Shown: positions 9,060 to 17,659 of the stretch, piece by piece
How positions within the stretch are numbered: the stretch's first letter is position 1
Layout: each line of letters begins with the position of its first letter
Assembly: GCA_002724315.1 (NCBI GenBank)
Contig: PBOJ01000017.1
Coordinates: forward strand, 1 to 64,000
Source: Planctomycetaceae bacterium
GTDB lineage: Bacteria; Planctomycetota; Planctomycetia; Planctomycetales; Planctomycetaceae
Length of the DNA stretch: 64,000 nt
Direction: 5' to 3'
Position numbers and translations under genes: made by a program
The notes under the pieces: generated by a model
Seen by the model: the letters and a program-made list of their open reading frames with translations, nothing else
Databases searched by the model: none
Told to the model about the DNA's origin: nothing

Positions 9060-10208
9060 TCATCGCCGTGCAGACACGTCCGGAAGATCGATCGGCACGC
9101 GGATTCGCCGCTTGCCGGGAGCCTGCTCCCACAGCACGAGCTCGTCTTTGTTGTCACCGACGACCAGACGATGCACGCCCGCATAATTCGCAGGCACCTC
9201 GGCCACAAACACCATGTATTCACGAGTGGTCGACTGCCCGGCATCTATAAACGTGTAAAGCGGACGATCAAAGATTTTCCCCTGGGCCACCAGCGTGGAA
9301 AAGGGCTGATGCAGTCCGGTCGTTCCGAATTCAAGCCCTCGGGATTTGACCCGACCACCCTCGCGATGGCGCCAGATGTTCAGCCACGGATAATGACGCG
9401 TTTTCCAGACGTATCCCAACAACAGTTTCGCCTTCGGGTTCGCAGCGGTCACCCAACCGTTCCTCGCCGTGTTTTCGAATACGAACGAAGACACGTCGTG
9501 GATCGTGCCATCCGATTGGGTCGAACGAAAACGCCGCAGATCCACCTGCTGCTTTCCGATCACTATCTGTGGCCACAGGCTCGGCTTCCCGCCACGGGCG
9601 GGCACTTCGCCTTCCTGGGAAAACCCCCGCGTCGCATTCGAATCGACAAGCGTCGAATCGTCCAGGAACGGGGCAGCGATCGACGGATGCTGCACCATGT
9701 TGTAGATCCGGCCCAGTTTACGGTCGTTCACGACGGTTTCGCTGATCAGTGCCACGCCAGAGTTCCGCGCCAAAGTAATCTTTCGGACGACCGACAGGCC
9801 TGCCAAAGGCAATCGACACTCCATTGTCAACCACTGGTACTTGTCTGCGGCTTCTGGCGCCCGGCTCAGTTTCCAGTTCACCCTTGGAGCCTCACCGTGG
9901 AACGGAACCCCTCGCTTAGCCTCGGCATCCGATGGTGCCCCCCAACGGTCCAGGCACAGAAAATGGCCTCGCAAGTACGGTTTCCCGGGCTCAACCGGTT
10001 CCAGTCCGTGAATCGTCCAGTTCAGCGGATTGACCGAATTCCCTTTCAGGCGAATCTCGACAATCCCCCCTCCTGCCGTCGTCACGGCCAATACGGATTG
10101 TGGATTGTTCAGTGTGACCAAGCCCGGCCCGGCAGCTGGCAACTCAAAGCCACTCCCAAACACCAGCACGCCCACAAGGCCAGCCAGCGCGTGGCACCGC
10201 CTGTTCAT
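9060..10208 (-). CDS. Secreted protein with galactose mutarotase-like beta-sandwich
   Basis: Protein of 382 residues beginning with a signal peptide (MNRRCHALAGLVGVLVFGSG). The remainder is predominantly beta-strand, with many short aromatic and glycine-bounded segments resembling the aldose-1-epimerase/galactose mutarotase-like fold. No catalytic His/Glu pair could be placed with confidence, so enzymatic activity is not claimed. Typical relatives in Planctomycetota are uncharacterised secreted carbohydrate-associated proteins. It ends 10 bases from the convergent M24 peptidase gene and is divergent from the SDR gene, with about 100 bases between the start codons. The fold call is tentative; the gene itself is secure. 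Confidence 0.7.
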   Translation of the reverse strand: MNRRCHALAGLVGVLVFGSGFELPAAGPGLVTLNNPQSVLAVTTAGGGIVEIRLKGNSVNPLNWTIHGLEPVEPGKPYLRGHFLCLDRWGAPSDAEAKRGVPFHGEAPRVNWKLSRAPEAADKYQWLTMECRLPLAGLSVVRKITLARNSGVALISETVVNDRKLGRIYNMVQHPSIAAPFLDDSTLVDSNATRGFSQEGEVPARGGKPSLWPQIVIGKQQVDLRRFRSTQSDGTIHDVSSFVFENTARNGWVTAANPKAKLLLGYVWKTRHYPWLNIWRHREGGRVKSRGLEFGTTGLHQPFSTLVAQGKIFDRPLYTFIDAGQSTTREYMVFVAEVPANYAGVHRLVVGDNKDELVLWEQAPGKRRIRVPIDLPDVSARR

Positions 10209-10309
10209 CGCAACATCTCCGGGGTCTCGTTGATCGATCCCAACGACACTGCATTGTAAGCTGTACCACCTTCAACGGCGATCACTGACTCATGAAGGGA
10301 GACCGGACA

Positions 10310-11086
10310 ATGGACCTCAGCGGAAAATGGGCCCTGGTGACGGGAGCTGGACGTGGAATCGGCAAAGGGTGCGCTCTGCAGTTGGCCGGTCGCGGGGCCG
10401 ACCTGGTCCTCAACGATCGTCCCGGCAGCCCGGACCTCGCCAACACTGTCGAAGAAATCGAAGCAATGGGACGCCAGTGTGTGGGGATCGAAGCTGATGT
10501 GTTCGAGCGTGACGGTTGCGAACAACTGGTCTCGTCGGCTGTCGATGGAGCCGGCCAACTCGACATCCTGGTCAGCAACCCAGCCTACAGCGAACGGTGT
10601 TCGTTTCTGGAATATCCTCCAGAGCTGTTCGAACAGACCCTGCGGGGCACGTTGCTGGCAGGGTTTCATATCAGCCAACTGACGGCCCGCCACATGGTGG
10701 AACGGGGTGGCGGTGGAAAGATCGTGTTCATTTCCAGCGTGCAAGCCTACCTGCCGATCTCACACTGCGTGGCGTATGGAGCAGCCAAGAACGGACTCAA
10801 CCACATGATGCGAACCATCGCAGTCGAATTGTTCAATCACCGAATCAATGTCAATGCGATCGAACCGGGTTGGATTGACACGCCCGGTGAACACGAAACG
10901 TTCGGTGCCGAACGCATCGAAGCCGAGGCCGCAGGCTTGCCATGGGGCCGGCTGGGAACTCCCGAGGACATCGGCAAAGCAGCGGCCTTCCTTTGTTCGG
11001 ACGAATCCGACTACGTGACGGGAACGATCCTGCGGGTCGATGGCGGCTTCGTGTATCGAGAATGCCGTCGTCCCGAGGTGGAATAA
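10310..11086 (+). CDS. SDR-family oxidoreductase
   Basis: Protein of 258 residues with the classical short-chain dehydrogenase layout. The dinucleotide-binding TGAGRGIG is near residue 12, the usual NNAG is replaced by SNPA around 92, the catalytic Ser lies in FISSVQAY, Tyr and Lys lie in YGAAK, and the closing GTILRVDGG is typical. It would reduce or oxidise a small carbonyl/alcohol with NAD(P); the substrate cannot be read from the sequence. The ATG at 10310 is favoured over 10292 because AAGGGAG stands eight bases upstream as a ribosome-binding site. It is probably monocistronic, divergent from the mutarotase-like gene and facing a T-tract hairpin of the opposite strand. Confidence 0.9.
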   Translation: MDLSGKWALVTGAGRGIGKGCALQLAGRGADLVLNDRPGSPDLANTVEEIEAMGRQCVGIEADVFERDGCEQLVSSAVDGAGQLDILVSNPAYSERCSFLEYPPELFEQTLRGTLLAGFHISQLTARHMVERGGGGKIVFISSVQAYLPISHCVAYGAAKNGLNHMMRTIAVELFNHRINVNAIEPGWIDTPGEHETFGAERIEAEAAGLPWGRLGTPEDIGKAAAFLCSDESDYVTGTILRVDGGFVYRECRRPEVE

Positions 11087-11434
11087 CCGTCAAAAAAAAA
11101 GACACACCACCGGCCGGGACCCTCTCTCCAGAGCACTCAAGGGATAGATTCCGTCAAGCTTGTCTCTAGCAAGAGGACCCGAACCGGTGGTGCGGCTGCG
11201 GTGTCCGAGCATCCTTGTTCCCGGTTCCCGATGACCTCCCGCATCATGCCCGAAGATCACCAGCCCACCGCTCGCCCCGGTCGCCTCTCTTTCCCCCCTC
11301 CAGTTGTTGATGTGACTCCAGGCACCACCGACGCCCGTCTCCCGGGGCAGGGGAGGCACGGAGGCCGGTCACAGGACACGGACGCCGGCGATGCCATGGT
11401 CTGTCGGAGACTGATCAAAACGTCACCGGAACTG
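11087..11434. other. Non-coding tail-to-tail spacer
   Basis: No coding frame with protein-like composition is seen. The left part (11091-11194) holds a long imperfect hairpin with a T9 tail on the minus strand, listed separately. I see nothing recognisable in the remaining 240 bases. Confidence 0.5.
11091..11194 (-). terminator. Long branched hairpin with T9 tail (terminator or small structured RNA)
   Basis: Read on the minus strand, CACCACCGG (11105-11113 paired with 11184-11192) closes a stem that continues inward through GGG/CCC, CCTCT/AGAGG, AGAG/CTCT and CAAG/CTTG with small bulges. It is followed by TGTC and nine T. The shape fits an intrinsic terminator for the gene at 11435-12148, but it is much longer than needed and lies about 240 bases past that stop. 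An independent small RNA of about 100 nt is therefore possible. No SRP, 6S or tmRNA signature was found. Confidence 0.5.
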
Positions 11435-12148
11435 TCAACGAATCCCAGCCCCTCCCGGCTTCGGTGTCGCCGGAGACTTCGGTGAGGACGGGCGTTGTTT
11501 CCGTGCCCGCAACCTCGCCTTTCGAGACAACTCGGCCTCCCGAATCAACTCGGACAATCGCTGCTTCTGCGGCGGGGTGAGTGCTTCGAGAATCTCCTTC
11601 CGCTCCTGAGATCGCAGATCCTCAAGCTGCCGGTTCAACGCCTCGATCCGTTTCCGGTACATCGCCTGGATCGAATAGATACGCTGTTTCTGAATCGCGC
11701 TCACTCCGACCTTGCCGAAGTACCTCGGCAATCGCCCGCGCGGCCTCGCTTTCGCCTGAGGCTTCCCAACCGCCTCGCCCCGGTTTTTGCCCGGGCGCTT
11801 CTGCTGGAGAGCCAACGGTTCGCTCGGCAATATCGTCACCGGCATCGCGATTTTCGTGTGTTGACCAAAACCCGCCGAGTCCGGCAGGACGGGTGCAACC
11901 GAAGTCTCCGTCGACACCAAAGTCGGAGACGATGTCGGCCTCGGGTGTTTGCCCGGGCTGTACGCTTCCCTGGCCGTCGCTGACTCCGACCACATCACCG
12001 CAACTCCCAGCGTTGCCAATCCCAGGCTGGCCAACAGGACTCCCGGCAGTCGATTGCCCGGGTAACGCCTCCTCGATCCCGTCCCCGGCCGGATCCGGTC
12101 GCCGAGAGTTTCTCTTGATTGTCCCTGTCCGAATGTGTTGTGGTTCAT
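11435..12148 (-). CDS. Membrane-anchored protein with Spy-like coiled coil
   Basis: Protein of 237 residues. A basic N-terminus is followed by one hydrophobic segment (about 35-55), then a Pro/Ser/Thr-rich linker. A helical region at about 145-215 begins YFGKVGVSAIQKQRIYSIQ and contains EALTPPQKQRLSELI. That helical pattern resembles periplasmic Spy/CpxP-type proteins and similar planctomycete proteins with paired 'pQ..ki..iq' and 'LTp.Qr' signatures. The C-terminus is a basic Ser/Pro/Lys tail. Probably an extracytoplasmic anchored protein of unknown role. AGGAAAGGA precedes the ATG. Transcription would run into the T9 hairpin at 11091. Confidence 0.7.
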   Translation of the reverse strand: MNHNTFGQGQSRETLGDRIRPGTGSRRRYPGNRLPGVLLASLGLATLGVAVMWSESATAREAYSPGKHPRPTSSPTLVSTETSVAPVLPDSAGFGQHTKIAMPVTILPSEPLALQQKRPGKNRGEAVGKPQAKARPRGRLPRYFGKVGVSAIQKQRIYSIQAMYRKRIEALNRQLEDLRSQERKEILEALTPPQKQRLSELIREAELSRKARLRARKQRPSSPKSPATPKPGGAGIR

Positions 12149-12304
12149 GCGTCATTCCTTTCCTCGCAAAGAACCTTCACTTCGTCTCACCACACACCGT
12201 GCTGCCTCCGGCAGCATCAACGGGCGAGACGGTGTACACCACAGCCGGTTTCGCCAATGTGCTGTTTGTCGTTGTCGGGTGGCCTTTACCAATCACCCCA
12301 GTAA

Positions 12305-12330
12305 TGTAAACAGTTGTATTCTACTTTACA
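12305..12330. repeat. Inverted repeat TGTAAA-N14-TTTACA (possible operator)
   Basis: Two perfectly inverted hexamers, 12305-12310 and 12325-12330, lie in an AT-richer patch upstream of the coiled-coil gene. A TAGAAT hexamer on the minus strand lies inside the spacer and could be a -10 box. This could bind a dimeric regulator; the functional claim is inference. Confidence 0.3.
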
Positions 12331-12371
12331 CACCCGGACAGCAGAATCAAGAACCAAATCACACAAATCTC

Positions 12372-12413
12372 AAAAAAGAAACCAGCCCCGAATTCCCGCC
12401 AAGAACTCGGGGC
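12372..12413 (-). terminator. Intrinsic terminator of cysC
   Basis: On the minus strand GCCCCGA (12407-12413) pairs with TCGGGGC (12385-12391) around a 15-base loop, followed by TGGTTTC and six T. It starts about 22 bases after the APS kinase stop codon and is a good match to a rho-independent terminator. Confidence 0.7.
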
Positions 12414-12435
12414 CGGCCGTTGAGTCAAACCACGT

Positions 12436-13047
12436 CTAGAGCGACAAGTATCCGTTGAGTTCGAGGAACTCCACGACTTCAGCCGCCAGTTCCTCAATCC
12501 CCTTCTCATCGGCGTCCAGGACCAATTCGGCGGCCTCGGGAGCCTCGTACGGATCATCTATCCCGGTAAACCCCTTGATCTCCCCAGCTCGTGCCTTGGC
12601 GTAGAGTCCCTTCGGGTCACGGGATTCGCACGTCTCCAGAGAGGCATTGACGTACACCTCGACGAATTCCCCCTCGCCCATCAATTCCCGAGCCTGTTGA
12701 CGGTCAGCGGCGTAGGGCGAAATGAATGCAGTCAATGCAAAAGTGCCCGAATCGACAAACAACTTCGCGACTTCGCCGATTCGCCGAATGTTCTCGGCGC
12801 GATCCTCAGCACTGAATCCGAGATTCTTGTTCAGCCCATGTCGGACGTTGTCCCCGTCCAGCACATAGGTCTTTTTGCCTTGGGCATGCAACAGGTGATC
12901 CACTTCGTTGGCCACGGTGCTCTTACCCGACGCACTCAATCCGGTGAACCAAATCACCGCCCCGCGGTGGCCGGAGAGTTCTTCGCGCGACGCGCGATCG
13001 ACACGAGCTTCGTGCCAAGTGATGTTGTCCGCTTTCTGTTCGTTCAT
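12436..13047 (-). CDS. cysC: Adenylylsulfate kinase
   Basis: Protein of 203 residues that phosphorylates adenosine 5'-phosphosulfate with ATP to PAPS, for sulfate assimilation or as sulfo-donor. The Walker A loop GLSASGKST is at about 36-44. Family signatures VLDGDNVRHGLNKNLGFS, RAENIRRIGEVAKL and FISPY follow, then DPKGLYAKAR. Length matches stand-alone CysC. The ATG giving MNEQKADN is chosen over one four codons upstream because homologues start there. No sulfurylase subunit gene is adjacent. It is divergent from hisI with a 242-base gap and is closed by the terminator at 12372. Confidence 0.96.
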   Translation of the reverse strand: MNEQKADNITWHEARVDRASREELSGHRGAVIWFTGLSASGKSTVANEVDHLLHAQGKKTYVLDGDNVRHGLNKNLGFSAEDRAENIRRIGEVAKLFVDSGTFALTAFISPYAADRQQARELMGEGEFVEVYVNASLETCESRDPKGLYAKARAGEIKGFTGIDDPYEAPEAAELVLDADEKGIEELAAEVVEFLELNGYLSL

Positions 13048-13289
13048 CGCTTCAACCACTCCCGTCTACTTCACAGTTTTCTCACCGTGTCACACCCACC
13101 AACCTTGAACAGAACTGATACTAGAGCACGCTCCCCGCGCTGAAAAGCCGACCGCCCAAGCCAAAACACTCCACTGGTGAACACTCCACCAAGCTGCTAG
13201 TTTGGAACGTTCCCACGACCGAGGTCTCCGCCCCCATTTCGGAGGTCACGCGGCGGCCCCAACCCCTTCATCCTGGAGACACGTGTCTC

Positions 13290-13676
13290 GTGAGCGGTCC
13301 CGACTTCACCAAGTCCGAACTGATCCCCGTCATCGCACAGGATGCCGACGACGGCGCGGTCCTGATGTTGGCCTACATGAACCAGGAGGCCTGGCAGGAG
13401 ACCTGCAAGACAGGACGGGTCTGCTACTACAGCCGCAGCCGCAACAAGCTGTGGCGAAAGGGCGAGGAGAGCGGGAATTTCCAGGAGGTCAAGGCCATCT
13501 TCTACGACTGCGACGCCGACACGTTGCTGGTGACAGTAACCCAGCACGGAGGCGCGGCCTGCCACGAAGGCTATCGCAGCTGCTTCTTTCGCAAGGTCGA
13601 CCCCCAAAGCGGTGACGTGACCGTCGTTGGCGAACGGGTATTCGATCCGGCCGAGGTCTACAAGACGAATAGCTGA
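13290..13676 (+). CDS. hisI: Phosphoribosyl-AMP cyclohydrolase
   Basis: Protein of 128 residues catalysing hydrolysis of phosphoribosyl-AMP, the third step of histidine biosynthesis. The stand-alone HisI form is seen, with no HisE pyrophosphohydrolase domain attached. Metal-binding landmarks are present: YDCDADTLL in the middle and [17 protein letters not shown] for the zinc-binding cysteines. The start is a GTG at 13290 with GGAG about 14 bases upstream; no better ATG exists. hisG follows after four bases, so the two are cotranscribed. The other his genes are not in the window. Confidence 0.96.
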   Translation: MSGPDFTKSELIPVIAQDADDGAVLMLAYMNQEAWQETCKTGRVCYYSRSRNKLWRKGEESGNFQEVKAIFYDCDADTLLVTVTQHGGAACHEGYRSCFFRKVDPQSGDVTVVGERVFDPAEVYKTNS

Positions 13677-13680
13677 AACC

Positions 13681-14583
13681 ATGACCGATTCCACTACCAA
13701 CGACGCCCCCTCCCAGGTCCTCAAGCTCGGCATCCCCGCAGGAAGCCTGCAGGAATCTACCGCCGCGCTATTCAGCAAGGCCGGCTACAACATCCGCTTC
13801 TCGTCGCGATCGTATTACCCGACGATCGACGACCCCGAGATCGAATGCCTGCTGATCCGGGCCCAGGAAATGGCCCGCTACGTTGAGCAGGGCATTCTCG
13901 ACGCCGGCATCACCGGGCACGACTGGGTGCTGGAAACCCAGGCCAACGTGGCTGAGATCTGTGAGATGGTATTCTCGAAGGTCAGCCGCCGCAAAGTCCG
14001 CTGGGTGCTCGCCGTCCCGGAAGACTCCGACATCCAGTCGGTACAAGACCTGGCCGGAAAGCGGATCGCCACCGAGGCCGTCGGCCTGACACGCAATTAC
14101 CTGGCCGAGCATGGCGTCGAAGCGACTGTTGAGTTTTCCTGGGGAGCCACGGAGGTCAAGCCACCCCAGCTCGCAGATGCGATCGTCGAGGTCACCGAAA
14201 CCGGCAGCTCGTTGCGAGCCAACAACCTCCGTATTCTCGACACGGTCATAGAGAGTTCCACCAGGCTGATTGCCAACAACGACGCCGTCGCTGACGAGTG
14301 GAAAAAGACCAAGCTCGACAACATCGCGTTGATGCTGCAATCCTGCCTGGACGCCGAGGGCAAAGCCGGGCTGATGATGAACGTTCGTCGTGCCGACCTG
14401 CCGACGATCCTCGACCAACTCCCGGCCCTTCAGCAGCCCACCGTCTCGTCCCTTTCGGACCCGGACTGGGTGGCCGTCAACACAATCCTCGACGGCCCCA
14501 CCGTACGGATGATCATCCCGGTGCTGAAGGCCGCTGGAGCCAGAGGCATCGTCGAATACCCGATCAACAAGATCATCGACTGA
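13681..14583 (+). CDS. hisG: ATP phosphoribosyltransferase, long form
   Basis: Protein of 300 residues joining ATP and PRPP in the first, feedback-controlled step of histidine biosynthesis. The N-terminal two-lobed catalytic domain (about 1-220) includes [12 protein letters not shown] and the [10 protein letters not shown] loop. The C-terminal ACT-like regulatory domain (about 225-300) marks the long form, which works without HisZ and is inhibited by histidine. The last residues EYPINKIID are typical. It begins four bases after hisI and is followed 18 bases later by the mfnE-like kinase gene, an unusual operon partner. Confidence 0.96.
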   Translation: MTDSTTNDAPSQVLKLGIPAGSLQESTAALFSKAGYNIRFSSRSYYPTIDDPEIECLLIRAQEMARYVEQGILDAGITGHDWVLETQANVAEICEMVFSKVSRRKVRWVLAVPEDSDIQSVQDLAGKRIATEAVGLTRNYLAEHGVEATVEFSWGATEVKPPQLADAIVEVTETGSSLRANNLRILDTVIESSTRLIANNDAVADEWKKTKLDNIALMLQSCLDAEGKAGLMMNVRRADLPTILDQLPALQQPTVSSLSDPDWVAVNTILDGPTVRMIIPVLKAAGARGIVEYPINKIID

Positions 14584-14601
14584 GCCGATCGCGAGGCGTC
14601 G

Positions 14602-15237
14602 ATGCCACCAGACGCGACACCGGTGCACATCGTCAAGCTGGGCGGCAGCCTGCTGGACTGGACCGAGATGCCGTCCCGTTTGACACGGCTGCTCACAACC
14701 TCTCCCGGTCAACACCCCCTGCTGATTGTCGGCGGAGGTGCTGCCGTTGACATCGTCCGCGACTGGCAACAAACACACGCTCTCGACGACAACGTTGCTC
14801 ACGCCCTGGCGATTGACGCCATGTCGTTGAACTCACGACTGCTGGTCACCTTGTTGCCTCGCACCAGAATCGTCACCGATCACCTCCAGGCCAAAGAGGC
14901 GTGGGCGACTGACTGCTGGCCCATCCTCGACTGCGGCACGTTTCTCGCCGCCCAGGAGTCGCGACAGGCCCTCAAGCTCCCTCATTCCTGGCAAGCCACC
15001 AGTGACACCATCGCCGGATGGGTCGCCCGCACCTGGCCCGCCTCACGATTGACGCTGGTCAAGTCGGTCGACCTGCCATCCGACCCCAGCCCCACCACAG
15101 TGTCTGATGCCGGACTTGTCGACGAGCACCTGACCACCTGGATCGACCAGTTGCCTGCCACCGAATGGGTCAACCTGCGTTCCGCCACGCCACAGCCGGT
15201 CCGCTGGCACCCTCAAGACAAGCAACCAGCTCCCTGA
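14602..15237 (+). CDS. Amino acid kinase family protein, MfnE-like
   Basis: Protein of 211 residues with the amino acid kinase fold: VKLGGSLLDW at the N-terminus, LLIVGGGAAVDIVRDW for nucleotide binding and NVAHALAIDAMSLNSRLL. Length and motif spacing match MfnE, which phosphorylates the furan alcohol phosphate intermediate in methanofuran biosynthesis in methanogens. Homologues occur in bacteria with tetrahydromethanopterin-linked C1 metabolism. The gene beside it on the other strand is mfnB, which supports the cofactor role. Its 3' end overlaps mfnB by 68 bases on the opposite strand. Function is inferred from family and context; other small-molecule kinases remain possible. Confidence 0.75.
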   Translation: MPPDATPVHIVKLGGSLLDWTEMPSRLTRLLTTSPGQHPLLIVGGGAAVDIVRDWQQTHALDDNVAHALAIDAMSLNSRLLVTLLPRTRIVTDHLQAKEAWATDCWPILDCGTFLAAQESRQALKLPHSWQATSDTIAGWVARTWPASRLTLVKSVDLPSDPSPTTVSDAGLVDEHLTTWIDQLPATEWVNLRSATPQPVRWHPQDKQPAP

Positions 15238-15913
15238 CCCGATCCGCCTCCACGGCCAGTTCACGTCGCCCGTCGCTGCACGCCGCTGAACGGACAGCGA
15301 CCAGGTCGGGCCCGATGGCCGCCACATCGGGCAGATCTGCCATCGACACCCGTCCGGCCAGCGCCAGCAACAGTCCCGCATCACGTGTCGAAGAGCGGAT
15401 CGATTCCAGTTGTTTCGTCGACATGTGATCGGCCAGTCGCCCACAAGACTTGTCCCAGGTGTCGACGAGCACCCCGGCACACCCGGACCCGATCGCCGCA
15501 GCGACCACGTCCTCGACACCGGGAGCACCACATCGCGTCGCATCCGCATACGCCACCGCGATCCAATCTCGCACGCCTCGCAATCGGCCCCGCACCTCCT
15601 GCCAGCGGACCGTCCAGTCCACGTGCTGCCTCATGGCAGACAGGCCCAGCTTGGCGAAGTCGACCGACGGGCCATCCCAGTTCGCTGCCGCCCCGTTCGT
15701 CCAATCCACCACTTCACCCAACGCCATGCTCGTGGCCACCCCCGCAGCCCGGCCACATTCGACAGCTTCACGGATAACGGACGGGCCAGCCATCCCCAGC
15801 GGTCCGTGCGCAGGCTCCTTGACGTCGAGAACCGCGCATCCCCCTTCGATGGCCGCCCGCGCCTCCTGAGCTGACCGAACGCTCACCAGCAACCCCACGG
15901 CCTCACCGCTCAC
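15170..15913 (-). CDS. mfnB: (5-formylfuran-3-yl)methyl phosphate synthase
   Basis: Protein of 247 residues of the DUF556/MfnB family, a TIM barrel that condenses two glyceraldehyde-3-phosphate molecules to the furan core of methanofuran. LLVSVRSAQEA opens the protein. LDVKEPAHGPLG contains Lys32, FAKLGLSAM contains Lys88, and VDTWDKS contains Asp151 and Lys155, in the positions of catalytic residues of the methanogen enzyme. The GTG start overlaps the stop of the amidohydrolase gene by four bases (GTGA). Planctomycetes are known to carry H4MPT-type C1 enzymes, which would need a methanofuran analogue. Presence of the rest of the pathway cannot be seen here. Confidence 0.85.
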   Translation of the reverse strand: MSGEAVGLLVSVRSAQEARAAIEGGCAVLDVKEPAHGPLGMAGPSVIREAVECGRAAGVATSMALGEVVDWTNGAAANWDGPSVDFAKLGLSAMRQHVDWTVRWQEVRGRLRGVRDWIAVAYADATRCGAPGVEDVVAAAIGSGCAGVLVDTWDKSCGRLADHMSTKQLESIRSSTRDAGLLLALAGRVSMADLPDVAAIGPDLVAVRSAACSDGRRELAVEADRVRELVACLEGASGPAVAWRNAG

Positions 15914-17493
15914 TTCACCCCCTCCTGTTCATGTACGACGGCCCGGCCGGCCAGGGCTCCGGTGGGCTTCCCTCGGAACACGGCCGGGCGGCCATTGACG
16001 AACACGTAACGGAACCCCTCGGAGTACTGGTGAGGATCCTCGAACGTGGCCGCATCGCGAATGGCCTTGGGATCGAACACCGCGATATCCGCCACCGAGT
16101 CCACTCGTAGCACACCGCGGTCTTTCAAGCCAAGAATCTTGGCGGGCAACCCCGTCATGCTGCGTACCGCAGCCGGGAGGCCCAGGACCTTTTCCCGGAT
16201 GGCGTAGTGTCCCAGTTTCCGGGCGAACGTGCCGTAACTGCGGGGATGCGGGCGGTCCGCACCGGGTAAATAGGCGCGTCCATCCGACGCCGTCGCCACC
16301 CATTTCACCTGCATAATGTGCCGAACGTCCTCCTCGCTCATACTGAAGTTCACGATGGCCGCTCCGCCATTCCTGGCAACCTGCACGGCCACCTCGACGG
16401 TCGTCAGCTTCTCACCCTCGGCGATCTCAGCCACGCTTTTCCCGACCCAGTCTGACCGAGGCGAATAGCGAGCGATCTTCAGCACCCGGCCGTTCTCTTT
16501 TCGGCTCAGATTCTCGGCAATGGCCGTACGAATTCGCTGGCCGACCTCCTTGTCGTCCAGTCGTCGGATCAATTCCTTGCGGCCTCCTGCCCGGGCCCAG
16601 GTCGGAATGACAGTGGCGTCCAGAGAAGTGCTGGAGGCGACATACGGATACTGGTCAGCGGTGACCACCTGGCCGGCCTTCCGTGCGGCGGCAATCCGCT
16701 CTGCCGCACGGCGCACCAGCCCCCAGGACTCGCGGCCACTCGACTTGAAATGCGACACGTGCACCGGCAACTTCGCCCGTCTACCGATCTCCATCGCCTC
16801 GTCGACTGCCTTGAGCAAGCGGACATTTTCGTTACGAATGTGGCTGGCATAAATCCCGTTGTGACGGGCGACCACCTTGGCCAGAGCCACCAGCTCATCC
16901 GTGTCAGCGTACGTTCCGGGGACATAAATCAGTCCAGTCGACATCCCCCAGGCCCCATCGGCCATCGCCTTCTCGGCCAGGCGAACCATTTCCTGAAGTT
17001 CCTCACTCGTCGCGGCTCGCCGGTCGGTACCAACCACCTGACGCCGCAACGACCCCTGTGGCAACAGGTGGACCACGTTGGCTCCAGCGCCGGCCTGATT
17101 GATCTTCCCATAGTACTCACCGACATTGACCGGCCCCGACCCACAATTGCCGGTGACCATCGTCGTACAACCCTGCATCAGGTAATTGATGCAGGCCCGA
17201 GTCTTCGCATCGACCACCTGCCGATCGCTGTGGTTATGAAGGTCGATGGCACCAGGCATTACCACCAGGCCGCGACAATCCAGTCTCCATTCGACCGACT
17301 GAGTCTTGAACGTTCCTACCGCGACAATCTTCCCGCCGCGAATCGCGACGTCACCGATCACCCCGGGACGCCCCGTCCCGTCATGAATCTCACCTCCCTC
17401 CAGCACAACATCCGCAGTGACGGGTTCGGCCGACCCGACCGAACCATTGCACCACGCGATGAGAACGATCGCCACAAACCCCAACCGTTGCAT
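15910..17493 (-). CDS. Secreted N-acyl-D-amino-acid deacylase-type amidohydrolase
   Basis: Protein of 527 residues. A signal peptide (MQRLGFVAIVLIAWCNGSVG) precedes an amidohydrolase-superfamily enzyme with DLHNHSD (metal-binding HxH), GNCGSGP, SHIRNE and HVSHFKSSG, and the closing SVADIAVFDP typical of the D-aminoacylase branch. Members remove acyl groups from D-amino acids or cleave related imides, often with zinc. The ATG at 17493 is chosen because the signal peptide begins there; the longer open frame runs through the divergent promoter region. mfnB follows with a four-base overlap, probably for expression rather than pathway reasons. Confidence 0.87.
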   Translation of the reverse strand: MQRLGFVAIVLIAWCNGSVGSAEPVTADVVLEGGEIHDGTGRPGVIGDVAIRGGKIVAVGTFKTQSVEWRLDCRGLVVMPGAIDLHNHSDRQVVDAKTRACINYLMQGCTTMVTGNCGSGPVNVGEYYGKINQAGAGANVVHLLPQGSLRRQVVGTDRRAATSEELQEMVRLAEKAMADGAWGMSTGLIYVPGTYADTDELVALAKVVARHNGIYASHIRNENVRLLKAVDEAMEIGRRAKLPVHVSHFKSSGRESWGLVRRAAERIAAARKAGQVVTADQYPYVASSTSLDATVIPTWARAGGRKELIRRLDDKEVGQRIRTAIAENLSRKENGRVLKIARYSPRSDWVGKSVAEIAEGEKLTTVEVAVQVARNGGAAIVNFSMSEEDVRHIMQVKWVATASDGRAYLPGADRPHPRSYGTFARKLGHYAIREKVLGLPAAVRSMTGLPAKILGLKDRGVLRVDSVADIAVFDPKAIRDAATFEDPHQYSEGFRYVFVNGRPAVFRGKPTGALAGRAVVHEQEGVK

Positions 17494-17659
17494 CTGTTGT
17501 CTCCCTGCTGCTTCCGGCCACCGCACCCAGCCGCACTTGACCTCGACCCCACGGCGGGCTGCAATGCGAATGGACGTCGCCATTGTATCGACGACTTCCA
17601 CCGGCAACAGTGTGCCCAGAGTCCTCACCACCACCAACCCGCTTCTCGACAACACGTTC

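Noticed and set aside
11091-11194. SRP RNA or tmRNA
   Set aside because: The conserved SRP apical GGAA loop region and the tmRNA tRNA-like ends are absent.
13768-14802. 344-codon minus-strand frame across hisG
   Set aside because: hisG is certain by motif and length, so the antisense frame is not considered coding.
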